Numbered from the stretch's first letter, positions 42,296 through 50,932 are shown. The stretch is 64,000 nt of DNA from Thioalkalivibrio sp. ALE31 (GCF_000377405.1 NZ_KB905023.1:186001-250000); one strand, 5' to 3'. Made by a program: numbers and translations. Notes: a model not told the origin generated them from the letters alone.

Positions 42296-43630
42296 TCAGC
42301 CCCCCGGGAACACCATGCGGATGCGGGCCCCGTGCAGATCCGGGGCCTGTTCGATGAACAGCGTCCCGCGGTGGTCGGTGACCAGGGTATGGATGATGCT
42401 GAGCCCGAGCCCCTGACCGGTATCCCGGTCGGCATCCTGCCCGCCGCGTGTGTCCGCGCGCTGGCCGCGCTCCAGCACCCGGGCCCGGTCGGCCGGCGGG
42501 ATACCCGGACCGTCATCGTCGATGATCAGCATCACCTCGCCGGGCTGGCAGCGCGTCGTGACCCGCACCCGGCTGGTGGCATGGCGAATGGCGTTGTCCA
42601 GGGTATTGCCCAACAACTCGAAGATGGCGCCACCGTCCATGCGCAGGGCACAGCCCGGGGCCAGGTCGGTCTCCAGCGTCACCCCCTCCTGCGCGGCGAG
42701 CCGCCCCAGCGCCTGGCCGGTTCGCTCGATGATCGGCGCCAGCGGCTCGGCAGCCTGGAACGGGGCCGGCCCCAGCCGCTGCGCCTGATTCAGCTGGTGC
42801 TGGACGATCCCCTGCAACCGGTCGACCTGGTGCTGCATGTCGTCCGGGTCCGGTCGCGCGCTCTCGAGGTTCAGGCGCAATGCGGAGATCGGGGTCTTCA
42901 GGCTGTGGGCCAGGTCCGCCAGGGCATTCTGCTGGCGCGCCAGGCGGGCCCGCTCGAACTCGACCAGGTCGTTGATGCTGCCGGTCAGGGCGCGGACCTC
43001 GGTGGGATAGTACCCGCCCAGACGGGCGTGGTCGCCATGGCGCAGGGCGTCCAGGTCGCGCCGCACCTGGCGCAGCGGGCGCAGCCCCCAGAACCACAGC
43101 GCCAGCGACAGCACCAGGATCATGGACAGGGTCATCGCGCCCAGCCCCTGCCACAGGCTTACGCGGTACTGTTCGACCTGTTCATTGAAGGCCTCGCGGT
43201 CCTCCAGCATCTGGAAGGTCAGTCCCACCTGGTCGCCCTCCAGCTCCCACTGCACGGGCAGGCTGAAGCTGAAGTACTCGTCCTCCGACCAGCCACGCAG
43301 CGAGACGCCCACCGTCGAGGGCGACCGCCAGAGAGTCTGGCCCTCCTCGCCGAGGATGCGCGCATAAAGACCACTGACCGGCAGTTGCAGCCGGCTTTCG
43401 GGGAGCATCTCGGGGACCCGTACATCCGCGGGCCCGATCACCTCGGCCAGCCCCATCAGCAGCAGCACCTGCGCCTCCAGCCGGGTCTCCACCGCGTCCG
43501 CCGCATTGTCGCGAAAGGCCGCCTCCAGCACCCAGGCCGTCAGCAGCGAGAAGATCAGCACGGTGACGGCCGTGACCCCCGCCAGGCGCAGCACCAGGCT
43601 GCCGCGCAGCTTGCGCAGGGCCGCCTTCAT
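42296..43630 (-). CDS. Sensor histidine kinase (PhoQ-like)
   Basis: 444 residues from the ATG at 43630. Two membrane helices (near residues 9-31 and about 165-187) flank a periplasmic sensor domain of about 130 residues. A HAMP linker follows, then the H-box LADLAHSLKTPISAL with the phosphorylated histidine, the N-box GNTLDNAIRHA, and G-boxes DDGPGIP and GLGLSII. The SLKTP form of the H-box resembles PhoQ. The gene is 25 bases after the response regulator stop. The signal is unknown; acidic or cationic ligands would fit PhoQ relatives. Confidence 0.9.
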   Translation of the reverse strand: MKAALRKLRGSLVLRLAGVTAVTVLIFSLLTAWVLEAAFRDNAADAVETRLEAQVLLLMGLAEVIGPADVRVPEMLPESRLQLPVSGLYARILGEEGQTLWRSPSTVGVSLRGWSEDEYFSFSLPVQWELEGDQVGLTFQMLEDREAFNEQVEQYRVSLWQGLGAMTLSMILVLSLALWFWGLRPLRQVRRDLDALRHGDHARLGGYYPTEVRALTGSINDLVEFERARLARQQNALADLAHSLKTPISALRLNLESARPDPDDMQHQVDRLQGIVQHQLNQAQRLGPAPFQAAEPLAPIIERTGQALGRLAAQEGVTLETDLAPGCALRMDGGAIFELLGNTLDNAIRHATSRVRVTTRCQPGEVMLIIDDDGPGIPPADRARVLERGQRADTRGGQDADRDTGQGLGLSIIHTLVTDHRGTLFIEQAPDLHGARIRMVFPGG

Positions 43631-43655
43631 GCGGACCGGGCGGCCTCGGGGTGGA

Positions 43656-44372
43656 TCATCGGGCGCTGTCCGACTCGTTTTCCGGGGCGGGGTCGGGTTC
43701 GCGGGCAAAGCGGTAGCCGCGCCCGCGCAGGGTCTCGATCAGCCCCAGGCTGCCATCGGCATCCAGCTTGCGCCGCAGGCGACCGATCAGGACCTCGATC
43801 ACGTTGCTCTCGCGGTCCTCGTCGTGGTCGTACAGGTAGTCCGCCAGCGCGTCCTTGCTCAGCACCCGGCCGGGCTGGCGCACCAGGGTCATCAGCAGGC
43901 GGTACTCGAATGTGGTCAGGGTCACCGATTCGCCATTCAACCAGACCTCGTCGCCGGCGGTATCGATCACCAGCGGGCCGAAGTGCAGCCGCTCCTGGCC
44001 TGACTGCAGGCTGCGGCGCGCCAGGGCGCGCAGGCGCGCCAGCAGTTCCTGGATATGGAAGGGCTTGGCCAGGTAGTCGTCGGCGCCGGCCTCCAGACCC
44101 TCGACCTTGTCCTGCCAGCGGTCGCGCGCGGTCAGGATCAGGATCGGCAGGCGCGGCTTCGACTCGCGCGCCTTGCGGATCACGTCGAGGCCATCCATGC
44201 CGGGCAGGCCAAGATCGACCACGGCGATATCGCAGTGGTACTCGGTCAGCAGGTACAATCCGGTCTCGCCATCCGAGGCGGTATCCACGCGGCAGCCGCT
44301 GCGGTCCAGTTCCTCGCCGATCTGGTTGCGCAGGGCAACGTCATCCTCGATCAGTACCACGCGCAGATTCAT
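43656..44372 (-). CDS. OmpR/PhoP-family response regulator
   Basis: 238 residues. The receiver domain has the phospho-acceptor D51 (VVDLGLPGMDG), the acidic pair E-D-D near the start and K in LAKPFHIQELLARL. The C-terminal winged helix (VTLTTFEYRLLMTL ... IEVLIGRLRRKLD ... TLRGRGYRF) is OmpR type. The start ATG at 44372 overlaps the upstream PepSY gene stop by 4 bases. It forms a three-gene unit with the PepSY protein and the kinase. Confidence 0.93.
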   Translation of the reverse strand: MNLRVVLIEDDVALRNQIGEELDRSGCRVDTASDGETGLYLLTEYHCDIAVVDLGLPGMDGLDVIRKARESKPRLPILILTARDRWQDKVEGLEAGADDYLAKPFHIQELLARLRALARRSLQSGQERLHFGPLVIDTAGDEVWLNGESVTLTTFEYRLLMTLVRQPGRVLSKDALADYLYDHDEDRESNVIEVLIGRLRRKLDADGSLGLIETLRGRGYRFAREPDPAPENESDSAR

Positions 44373-44650
44373 TCCGGGAGCTCCACTTCCGTACCTTCCT
44401 CGATGCGCAGGGTACGCACTTGCTGGTCGTTGGTCAGGATCCGGATCACGAACAGGCGCGCCCCGTAGCGGCTGACATCCTCGCGGGCATGCAGGACCCG
44501 CCCCGGGTAATGTGCCTCGATCTGGGCGACGGCCTCGTCCAGGTCCCAGACCGCGGCCTCGGGGTCGTCGGTATTGAACTGCGCCTGTGCCGGAAGCGCG
44601 ACCAGGAACAGCATGGCCAGCGCCCGCACCGGGCCCGAGCGACGCCGCAT
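44369..44650 (-). CDS. Small secreted PepSY-like protein
   Basis: 93 residues from ATG 44650; ATGs further upstream (44698, 44746) are possible but would put about 16-32 extra residues before the signal peptide. The N-terminus is a signal peptide (ALAMLFLVALPAQAQ). The mature domain (AVAQIEAHYPGRVLHARED ... FVIRILTNDQQVRTLRIE) resembles a PepSY domain, found in peptidase inhibitors and in small periplasmic proteins next to PhoPQ-like systems. Its stop overlaps the response regulator start (ATGA). It may modulate the sensor from the periplasm (inference). Confidence 0.78.
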   Translation of the reverse strand: MRRRSGPVRALAMLFLVALPAQAQFNTDDPEAAVWDLDEAVAQIEAHYPGRVLHAREDVSRYGARLFVIRILTNDQQVRTLRIEEGTEVELPE

Positions 44651-44793
44651 CGGGTGCCGCTCGCGGTGTCCGGGCTGGAGATCCGGCGTGGGTCGCATGG
44701 TGGCGCATCCTCCGGGGATTTGCGTGGAAAGGTCTTGAAGATGCAAGGGTATCGGCCTAGCCTGAACCCTATCTGAAACCGACCGGAACCGTC

Positions 44794-45105
44794 ATGCAAG
44801 ACGCCCCTGCCGAACAACCCGAGACCCCCCTGGAAGAAGAGGCCGGTCCGCTGCCGTGGAAGGAGCTCATGCCGCATTTCGCCCGCGGCGTGGTGATCCG
44901 CGTGGCACCGGAACTGGACCTGATCGAGGTGGCCCGCGCCTTCCGCGATGACGCCACGCATCAGGTCAGCGAATGGCTAGCCAATGACCAGGTCGCCCGC
45001 GCCTCGGATGACGATGCCCGGCGCTGGGCCGCGAACGATCCGATCTTCACCGCCATCGTGGCTGCGCCCTGGGTCCTCGCCCAGGAGCGGACCCCGTCCC
45101 ACTAG
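44794..45105 (+). CDS. DUF2288 protein
   Basis: 103 residues. The block LMPHFARGVVIRVAPELDLIEVARAFRDD followed by QVSEWLANDQVARASDDDARRW is characteristic of the DUF2288 family, small soluble proteins of unknown function in gammaproteobacteria and cyanobacteria. The acidic N-terminal tail is not part of the domain. The next gene starts 3 bases after its stop. It is transcribed divergently from the PepSY operon. Confidence 0.85.
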   Translation: MQDAPAEQPETPLEEEAGPLPWKELMPHFARGVVIRVAPELDLIEVARAFRDDATHQVSEWLANDQVARASDDDARRWAANDPIFTAIVAAPWVLAQERTPSH

Positions 45106-45108
45106 ACG

Positions 45109-45501
45109 ATGGCCGTCTCCCTTGGCATCCCCGGCGAGACCCTGGAACGGCTGATCCAGGCCGCCCGCGAGTTCCACGCCAAGGAGGACGTGGTCTTCCC
45201 GGATACCGGCGCCGAGGGCAGTGACGACGACTGGGCCCTGCAGGTGCTGGCCGACCACGCCAGCGACCTGACCCTGCAGGAGCTGGAGGGCACGCTGCGC
45301 GACCTGGGCCCGGAACAACAGGCGGAACTGCAGGCGCTCAGCGGCGTCGGGCGCGGGGATTACGCGGTCACGGACTGGGATACCGCACTGCAGGAGGCCC
45401 GCGACGACTGGAGCGCGGACACCGTGCACTGGCTGCTGACGAACCCGATGATCGCCGACGAGTGGGCCGCGGGCCTGGAACAGATCGAGCGCGAGGACTA
45501 G
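45109..45501 (+). CDS. DUF3775 protein
   Basis: 130 residues, acidic and soluble. The segments LTLQELEGTLRDLGPEQQAELQAL and YAVTDWDTALQEARDDW ... WLLTNPMIADEWAAGL match the DUF3775 family as I recall it, whose role is unknown. It is tightly linked to the DUF2288 gene (3-base gap), so the two are one operon. Confidence 0.82.
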   Translation: MAVSLGIPGETLERLIQAAREFHAKEDVVFPDTGAEGSDDDWALQVLADHASDLTLQELEGTLRDLGPEQQAELQALSGVGRGDYAVTDWDTALQEARDDWSADTVHWLLTNPMIADEWAAGLEQIERED

Positions 45502-45530
45502 CGCGGCCGCCTCGGGTATCGGGGCAACCC

Positions 45531-45839
45531 CTATTCGAGCTCCTCGGGATCGAAGCGCACGGCGATGCCGCCGTCCATCACCCGCACCACCTGGGCCTTC
45601 ACCCGCGGCGCCTCGCCGCCATCCCCGAGCATGCCGAAGACCTGGAGCATCAACTCGTCATCCGATGCGAGCTTCATCAGGTGCCCCACACAGGCGTTTT
45701 CCGGATCGTCCCACTGCAGGAAGGCTCCGCCGCCGGAGATGTCGTTGGTGGTCAGGGTCACCGTGTCCCCGCTTTCGCACTCGGCCACGACCTCGACCGT
45801 CATCGGGATCCGTGGATGACGACGCCGCTCCCCTGTCAT
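45531..45839 (-). CDS. PilZ-domain protein, putative c-di-GMP receptor
   Basis: 102 residues, a single PilZ domain. The two c-di-GMP-binding motifs are present: the basic RRRHPR at residues 5-10 (RxxxR type) and NDISGGGAFL (D/NxSxxG) near residue 32. The protein probably links c-di-GMP level to surface behaviour; a type IV pilus minor pilin operon is 12 kb downstream but not linked. It faces the DUF3775 gene convergently. Confidence 0.85.
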   Translation of the reverse strand: MTGERRRHPRIPMTVEVVAECESGDTVTLTTNDISGGGAFLQWDDPENACVGHLMKLASDDELMLQVFGMLGDGGEAPRVKAQVVRVMDGGIAVRFDPEELE

Positions 45840-45895
45840 GGCACTCCTCCTGGTGGCAGATGCCTTTGCAATGTATCGAAAAGGCGCTTTCTGTG

Positions 45896-45904
45896 TGCTA
45901 TACG
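45896..45904 (+). promoter_or_regulatory. Candidate extended -10 promoter of fccAB
   Basis: TGCTATACG at 45896-45904 fits an extended -10 element, 160 bases upstream of fccA. No clear -35 is visible at standard spacing. Confidence 0.35.
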
Positions 45905-46064
45905 ATTTCCATGATCGTTGGTTTTCGCGATCAGGCGCAACTACCGGGCTCGAACCCGGTGGCGCAAATCACAACCCGGATCACCACACCGGGCCCGAGG
46001 ATGAAGGCAGTACTCCACAGCTGTCGCTCGCAAAAAGCCACTTCTAACGGAGGAGTCCGTTCCA

Positions 46065-46376
46065 ATGAAGAAATCGCATTTGTACCTGGTGGGGCTTGCC
46101 GCCTCGCTAGCGATGGCGGGCACTGCTACCCAGGCCCTTGCCGACGACGAAATCACCCGGGGCCAGCTGATGGCCGCCTCCTGCAAGGCCTGCCACAACG
46201 CGGCCGGCGCTCAGGAGGGTGTACCGGATCTGGGCCGGATTCCCGCTGATGTCATCGAGAGCCAGATGAGGGCATTCCGCGACGGTGACCGTGACGCGAC
46301 GATCATGGATCGTCACGCCAAGGGCTACACCGACGAGGAAATCGAAGCGATGGCCGGCTACTTCAGCCGCTTCTGA
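46065..46376 (+). CDS. fccA: Monohaem cytochrome c subunit of flavocytochrome c sulfide dehydrogenase
   Basis: 103 residues with a cleavable Sec signal (LVGLAASLAMAGTATQALA, ending near residue 26). One haem attachment site, C-K-A-C-H, is near residue 40, and a methionine in TIMDRHAKGY is the likely distal ligand. It accepts electrons from FccB during periplasmic sulfide oxidation. The mature protein is about 8 kDa with a single haem, whereas the Allochromatium FccA is a dihaem protein of about 21 kDa. GGAGGAG precedes the start. fccB follows after 17 bases. Confidence 0.9.
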   Translation: MKKSHLYLVGLAASLAMAGTATQALADDEITRGQLMAASCKACHNAAGAQEGVPDLGRIPADVIESQMRAFRDGDRDATIMDRHAKGYTDEEIEAMAGYFSRF

Positions 46377-46393
46377 TCAGGGGGAATCACATC

Positions 46394-47689
46394 ATGCATG
46401 ACTTTACTCGACGCAATTTCCTGAAGGTCGCCGGCATCAGCAGTGCCGCGGCCTTCGCTGGCATTGGCTGTGCAGCCAACGGCATGCGCGGGGCCGACAA
46501 GGCTCACGTCGTGGTCGTGGGCGGCGGCTCCGGCGGCGCGACCGCCGCGAAATACATCAAGCAGTTCTCGCCCGACATGCGCGTGACGCTGATCGAGCCG
46601 AACGCCACCTACCACACCTGCTATGGCAGCAACTGGGTGATCGGCGGCTTCGCGGACATGGACTTCATCGCCCACGGCTACGACACCCTGCGGGATGACT
46701 ACGGCATCGAGATCGTCCAGGACCGGGTGACCGCGGTGGACGCCTCCGCGCGCAGCGTGCGCCTGGCCGGCGGCGACAGCATGAGCTACGACAAGCTGGT
46801 GATGTCCCCGGGGATCGATTTCCGCTACGACGACATGCCCGGCATCTCCGAGGCCGACGCCGACCGTGTCCCGCACGCCTGGAAGGCCGGTTCGCAGACC
46901 GAGCTGCTGCGTTCCCAGCTGCAAAACATGCCGAACGGCGGCGTGTTCGTCATGGTCGCCCCGCCGAACCCGTTCCGCTGCCCGCCGGGGCCGTACGAGC
47001 GGGTGTCACTGGTCGCGAACTACTTCAAGCAGGAGAAGCCGCGCTCCAAGATCATCATCCTGGATCCGAAGGATGGCTTCTCCAAGCAGGGCCTGTTCGA
47101 GGAAGGCTGGGCCGAGCACTACGGCGACATGATTGAATGGCGCGCCGGCTCGGAGGGCGGTCGCGCCGAGGAAATCGATGTCGACAACATGACCGTGCTG
47201 GCCGACAGCGGCTTCGAACGCGTCCGTGCCGACGTGCTGAACTTCATCCCCGCCCAGCGCGCCGGCCAGATCGCCCACGACGTGGGCCTGACCAATGACG
47301 AGGGCTGGGTCCCGGTGGATCAGCTCACCTTCAAGTCGGAGATGGACGACAACATCTACGTCCTGGGGGATGCCAGCGTGGCGGGCGCCATGCCGAAGTC
47401 CGGCCACTCGGCCAACAACCAGGGCAAGATCGTCGCGGCCGCGGTCGTGCGCGAACTGTCCGGCCAGGAGCCGATCAACCCCTCCTCCGCCAACACCTGC
47501 TACAGCCTGGTCACCCCGGACTACGCGATCAGCGTGGCCGCGGTCTACCAGTACCAGGACGGCGCGATGGCCGGGGTCTCCGGCGCCGGAGGCGTCAGCC
47601 CGTCGGGCGCCAGCTCCAGCTTCCGAAGCCGCGAGGCGCAGTACACCCGGGCCTGGTACGCCGGGATCACCCGCGACATCTGGGGCTGA
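46394..47689 (+). CDS. fccB: Flavocytochrome c sulfide dehydrogenase, flavoprotein subunit
   Basis: 431 residues. A twin-arginine signal (TRRNFLKVAGISSAAAFAG) sends the folded FAD protein to the periplasm, where it oxidises sulfide to sulfur. The FAD motif is VVVVGGGSGGATAAKYI. All three functional cysteines are present: the FAD-attachment cysteine in TYHTCYGSN, and the redox disulfide cysteines in NPFRCPPGPYE and SSANTCYSLV. This is the strongest indication that the organism is a sulfur oxidiser. A perfect terminator follows 31 bases after the stop. Confidence 0.95.
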   Translation: MHDFTRRNFLKVAGISSAAAFAGIGCAANGMRGADKAHVVVVGGGSGGATAAKYIKQFSPDMRVTLIEPNATYHTCYGSNWVIGGFADMDFIAHGYDTLRDDYGIEIVQDRVTAVDASARSVRLAGGDSMSYDKLVMSPGIDFRYDDMPGISEADADRVPHAWKAGSQTELLRSQLQNMPNGGVFVMVAPPNPFRCPPGPYERVSLVANYFKQEKPRSKIIILDPKDGFSKQGLFEEGWAEHYGDMIEWRAGSEGGRAEEIDVDNMTVLADSGFERVRADVLNFIPAQRAGQIAHDVGLTNDEGWVPVDQLTFKSEMDDNIYVLGDASVAGAMPKSGHSANNQGKIVAAAVVRELSGQEPINPSSANTCYSLVTPDYAISVAAVYQYQDGAMAGVSGAGGVSPSGASSSFRSREAQYTRAWYAGITRDIWG

Positions 47690-47720
47690 CCCCAGCCGTT
47701 CCGTCACGGAACGCACTCGA

Positions 47721-47748
47721 ACGGCGCCTCCGGGCGCCGTTTTTTTTG
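47721..47748 (+). terminator. Rho-independent terminator of fccAB
   Basis: ACGGCGCC (47721-47728) pairs with GGCGCCGT (47733-47740) and is followed by eight further bases, mostly T. Confidence 0.9.
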
Positions 47749-47750
47749 CT

Positions 47751-48036
47751 CACCACGAAGCACACGAAGGCACGAAGAAGGTCAAGGGCGTGTGCACCAC
47801 AGAGGGCACGGAGAAAACCGGTGATGATGTTAAAAGCGAAGGGTGGGTTCGGCGGAGCGCTGTAAATTGCAGCCGTAACTTGAAACAGCTCAGCCGAGTC
47901 CGTTTCCCCTGAATCAACACATTCCACTCGCCTGATAGAGCTTGAAAATCCTGCCCTTCTTTGTGCGCTCTGTGTCCCCTGTGGTTTAACCGATCTTGAC
48001 CTTGCCGTTCTTCGTGCCTTCGTGTGCTTCGTGGTG
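47751..48036. repeat. CACCACGAAG inverted-repeat element, copy B
   Basis: About 286 bp filling the gap between fccB and ydcH. The left arm starts CACCACGAAGCACACGAAGG then CACGAAGAAGGTCAAG, with CACCACAGAGGGCAC further in; the right arm, ending at 48036, is the reverse complement with small changes. The arms match copy A at 9665-9892 while the interiors differ. No convincing gene is inside. Confidence 0.8.
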
Positions 48037-48047
48037 AATAAGGCGGG

Positions 48048-48248
48048 TCAGGCGTTGAGGTCGGGGATCAGCCGGCTGCGCAGGCGCTGGATCGCGTCCT
48101 TCAGTTGCAGCTTGCGCTTCTTCAGGCGCTGGATGGCGAAGATGTCGGGTGCGGCCTGCTCGTGCATCACGCCGATAGCGGAATCCAGAGCCCGGTGCTC
48201 GGCCTCCAGCTCGGCCAGGCGTGCGCGAATCTGACTCTCGGTTTCCAA
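48048..48248 (-). CDS. YdcH/DUF465 family small protein
   Basis: 66 residues, helical and charged. The pattern LAELEAEHRALDSAIGVM then LKKRKLQLKDAIQRLRSRL is that of the DUF465 (YdcH) family, short coiled-coil proteins of unknown function; the LKKxKLxLKDxI core is its hallmark. It ends 12 bases from repeat copy B and is divergent from the hydrolase gene. Confidence 0.85.
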   Translation of the reverse strand: METESQIRARLAELEAEHRALDSAIGVMHEQAAPDIFAIQRLKKRKLQLKDAIQRLRSRLIPDLNA

Positions 48249-48381
48249 GCCGGCCCCCAGTGGTCCCGTGAAGTGGTGGCCGCGTGGCAGGAGAATCCCG
48301 CGTGGCCATTCGGATCATCAAACCCGTATGATCGCAGACCGTCCCCGGCGGGACCATAGCCGCCCTTCAGGAGCCTGCTCG

Positions 48382-49152
48382 ATGGCGATCCACAACACCC
48401 CGCTCACCATCCAGACCCCGCGCGGCCCCCGTCTGGGCGGCGTACTGGTCGCACCCGAGGCCGATGCCATTCGCGGTCAGGCCTGCATCGCGCACTGCTT
48501 CGCCTGTTCCAAGGACTTCCCGGCGACGGTACGGCTGGCGCGCGCCCTCGCCGAGGAAGGCATCGCCACCCTGCGTTTCGATTTCATGGGCCTGGGTGAC
48601 TCGGAGGGCGAGTTCCGCGACAGCACGCTGGAGACCTACTGCGAGGACCTCCACTCGGCGCTCGAGGCGCTGGAGACCTTCACCGGGCGGCACACCAACC
48701 TGCTGGTCGGTCACAGCTTCGGCGGGGCCATGGCGATCCATGTCGGCGCGCAGCGCGAGACGCTGGACGGCGTCGTCACCATTGCCGCCCCCAGCCGGCC
48801 CGGCCACGTCGCCCACCTGTTCGGGGACACGGCCGACGAGATCCGGCGCGAGGGCTCCGCCCGGATCAGCATCGGCGGACGCCCGGTGGAGATCGGGCAC
48901 GCCTTCATCGAGTCGATCGAGGAGCCGACCCTGGACCACGCACTCGACACGCTGCAGCGGCCGCTGTTGCTGCTGCACTCACCGGGCGACACGGTGGTCA
49001 GCGTGGATCACGCCCGCAAGATCTTCCAGCAGGCGCAGCACCCCAAGAGCTTCGTCGCCCTGCACCAGGCCGACCACCTGCTCTCGCGCCCGGAACACAC
49101 CCGCTACGTGGCGGGCCTGATCCGCGCCTGGTCGGCGAACCTGCTGGACTAG
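48382..49152 (+). CDS. Alpha/beta hydrolase
   Basis: 256 residues from ATG 48382, which has GGAG 9-10 bases upstream. The fold is intact: nucleophile elbow GHSFGGAMA (serine about residue 114), the catalytic aspartate in HSPGDTVVS and histidine in QADHLLSR. The RFDFMGLGDSEGEF block is typical of the group found fused to or beside OsmC-like proteins; no OsmC domain is present here. The substrate is unknown. There is no signal peptide, so it is cytoplasmic. Confidence 0.88.
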   Translation: MAIHNTPLTIQTPRGPRLGGVLVAPEADAIRGQACIAHCFACSKDFPATVRLARALAEEGIATLRFDFMGLGDSEGEFRDSTLETYCEDLHSALEALETFTGRHTNLLVGHSFGGAMAIHVGAQRETLDGVVTIAAPSRPGHVAHLFGDTADEIRREGSARISIGGRPVEIGHAFIESIEEPTLDHALDTLQRPLLLLHSPGDTVVSVDHARKIFQQAQHPKSFVALHQADHLLSRPEHTRYVAGLIRAWSANLLD

Positions 49153-49173
49153 CCCCAGCGCAAGCCACAGCCC

Positions 49174-49242
49174 GTAGGAGGCCAGCCCCCTGGCCGATCA
49201 GGCGCCGGCAAAACCCCATCGGCCAGAGGGCTGGCCTCCTAC
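49174..49242. repeat. 69-bp REP-type palindrome (GTAGGAGGCCAG), copy 1
   Basis: GTAGGAGGCCAGCC begins at 49174 and its complement GGCTGGCCTCCTAC ends at 49242; TGGCCGAT and ATCGGCCA form the inner stem. It lies between two convergent genes. A second 69-bp copy is at 57068-57136, and shorter relatives are near 50828 and 53283. Confidence 0.8.
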
Positions 49243-49254
49243 AACATGGCCCCG

Positions 49255-49303
49255 GGAGCCTGTCGAGTTTGGGCGATCTTCGCGAGCGAAGGGCGAGAGG
49301 GCC
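49255..49303. repeat. Half copy of the 164-bp palindromic element
   Basis: GGAGCCTGTCGAGTTTGGG followed by CGATCTTCGCGAGCG matches the left arm of the 1826-1989 element with a few changes. Only one arm is present; the sequence then diverges before the fpr stop. Confidence 0.6.
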
Positions 49304-49328
49304 GGCCCGAATCCAAAAAGCCCCGGGC

Positions 49329-50069
49329 CTACCAATAGTTCTCGGTGGTGATATGCCCCGGCTTGCGCCGGCGATTCTTCGCCAGGCCGCGCTCCTTCAG
49401 GATCGCGGTCGTGTCCTGCACCATGGCCGGGTTGCCGCACAGCATCACCTGCGAATGCTCCGGGGTAATCTTCAGGCCCGCGTGGTGTTCCAGCCGGCCC
49501 TCGGCGATCGCGGCCGGCACCCGCCCTTCGAGCCCCCCGGGGAACGGCTCGCGACTGACGAACGGGATGTACTGAAACCGCTTCGCGTCGCGCTCCTGAA
49601 ACTCCCGAATGGCTTCCTGGTAGGTAAGTTCCTCCGCCTGGCGCACCGCGTGGACCAGACGGATATTCTCGAAGCGCTCCCACGGGGTGTCCGTCTTCAG
49701 GATGGACAGGAACGGACCCAGCGCGGTACCGGTGGACAACAACCACAGGTCGCGGCTGTCGGGGAGCTCGTCCAAGGTAAAGAAGCCGGTCGCGCGCGGC
49801 ATCAGCTCCACCTGATCACCCGGCTCCAGCTGCACCAGGCGGTTGGACAATGGGCCGTCCGGCACGGTGATCAGGTAAAAATCCAGCGGGGTCTCGCCCG
49901 GGGCGTTCACGTACGAATACGGCCGTCCCACCATCTCCCCGTCGATCTCCAGGCGCAGGCGGTTGAACTGCCCCGCCTTGAACGGCTCGACCTCGGCATC
50001 CACGCGCAGCGAGAACAGGCGGTCCGTCCACTGCTTGCGCTCCCGTACGACACCGGTCACCCAGCCCAT
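49329..50069 (-). CDS. fpr: Ferredoxin--NADP+ reductase
   Basis: 246 residues. It transfers electrons between NADPH and ferredoxin or flavodoxin. The FAD-binding motif GRPYSYVNAP (RxYS) is near residues 48-57, the NADP-binding GTALGPFLSIL near residue 113, and the C-terminal CGNPAMVQDT and VERYW-like TENYW ending are of the bacterial class II Fpr subfamily. The start ATG at 50069 is the first of the frame. Confidence 0.94.
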   Translation of the reverse strand: MGWVTGVVRERKQWTDRLFSLRVDAEVEPFKAGQFNRLRLEIDGEMVGRPYSYVNAPGETPLDFYLITVPDGPLSNRLVQLEPGDQVELMPRATGFFTLDELPDSRDLWLLSTGTALGPFLSILKTDTPWERFENIRLVHAVRQAEELTYQEAIREFQERDAKRFQYIPFVSREPFPGGLEGRVPAAIAEGRLEHHAGLKITPEHSQVMLCGNPAMVQDTTAILKERGLAKNRRRKPGHITTENYW

Positions 50070-50183
50070 ATTCCCTACTCCATTACTCAGGTATTGTTCA
50101 AAGATTGCGGGCGAGGCGGGAAGGTTTCAAGCATCCCCGGCCAACGCCGTATAATTGTCGCAAATCCGACCACTGGAGCAGTC

Positions 50184-50765
50184 ATGGCCCGCACCCCCTC
50201 GCAGATGATCGAACTCGGTACCGAGGCACCCAACTTCTCCCTGCCGGACGTCGTCTCCGGCGAAAACGTCAGCCTCGACAGCTTCCCCGACGCGAAAGGC
50301 TACATGATCGCCTTCATCTGCAATCACTGCCCGTTCGTGCAGCTGATCCGCCACGAATTCGCGCGCTATGGCCGCGAATACTCGAACAAGGGCATCGCGG
50401 TAATCGCGATCAACTCGAACGACATCCAGGCGGTGCCGGACGACGCCCCGGACAAGATGAAGGACGACGCCCGCCGCTTCGGCTACAACTTCCCGTACTG
50501 CCTCGACGAGGACCAGTCCGTCGCCAAGGCCTACCACGCGGCCTGCACCCCGGACCTGTACCTGTTCGATGCCGATCGCAAGCTGTACTACCGGGGCCAG
50601 TTCGACGAGACCCGCCCCGGTTCCGACACCCCGGTCACCGGCCGCGACCTGCGCGCCGCCAGCGATGCCCTGCTCGCCGGCCAGCCGGCACCGGAGCCGC
50701 AGCATCCCAGCCTCGGTTGCAATATCAAGTGGCGCCCCGGTAACGAACCGGACTACTTCGGCTGA
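50184..50765 (+). CDS. Thioredoxin-family (redoxin/AhpC-TSA) protein
   Basis: 193 residues from ATG 50184, which has GGAG 7 bases upstream. A thioredoxin fold with the redox motif C-N-H-C in FICNHCPFVQLI (about residues 46-49) and a conserved CTPDLYLFDADRKLYYRGQ block. The PRX-like LGTEAPNFSLPDVVSGENVSL start is typical. No signal peptide, so it is cytoplasmic. It is probably a thiol reductase or peroxidase-like protein; physiological partner unknown. Confidence 0.88.
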   Translation: MARTPSQMIELGTEAPNFSLPDVVSGENVSLDSFPDAKGYMIAFICNHCPFVQLIRHEFARYGREYSNKGIAVIAINSNDIQAVPDDAPDKMKDDARRFGYNFPYCLDEDQSVAKAYHAACTPDLYLFDADRKLYYRGQFDETRPGSDTPVTGRDLRAASDALLAGQPAPEPQHPSLGCNIKWRPGNEPDYFG

Positions 50766-50932
50766 ACAGGAGGCTCGCTTGAAACGAGGACGACCCAGGG
50801 GGCAGGACCGGTGGGCCCGCCCCTGTGGTAGCGAGCCTGCCCGCGAATGGCCCCGCCCTCATCAGCCAGCAACCCAGGCGTTCGCTACCGCGCGCCGCAT
50901 GCCGCCCCGAACCCCCGGATGAGGGTCGCCAG

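Noticed and set aside
47667-48359. Short frames inside the CACCACGAAG repeat copy B and around ydcH
   Set aside because: They arise from the repeat sequence and recur in copy A without conserved protein.
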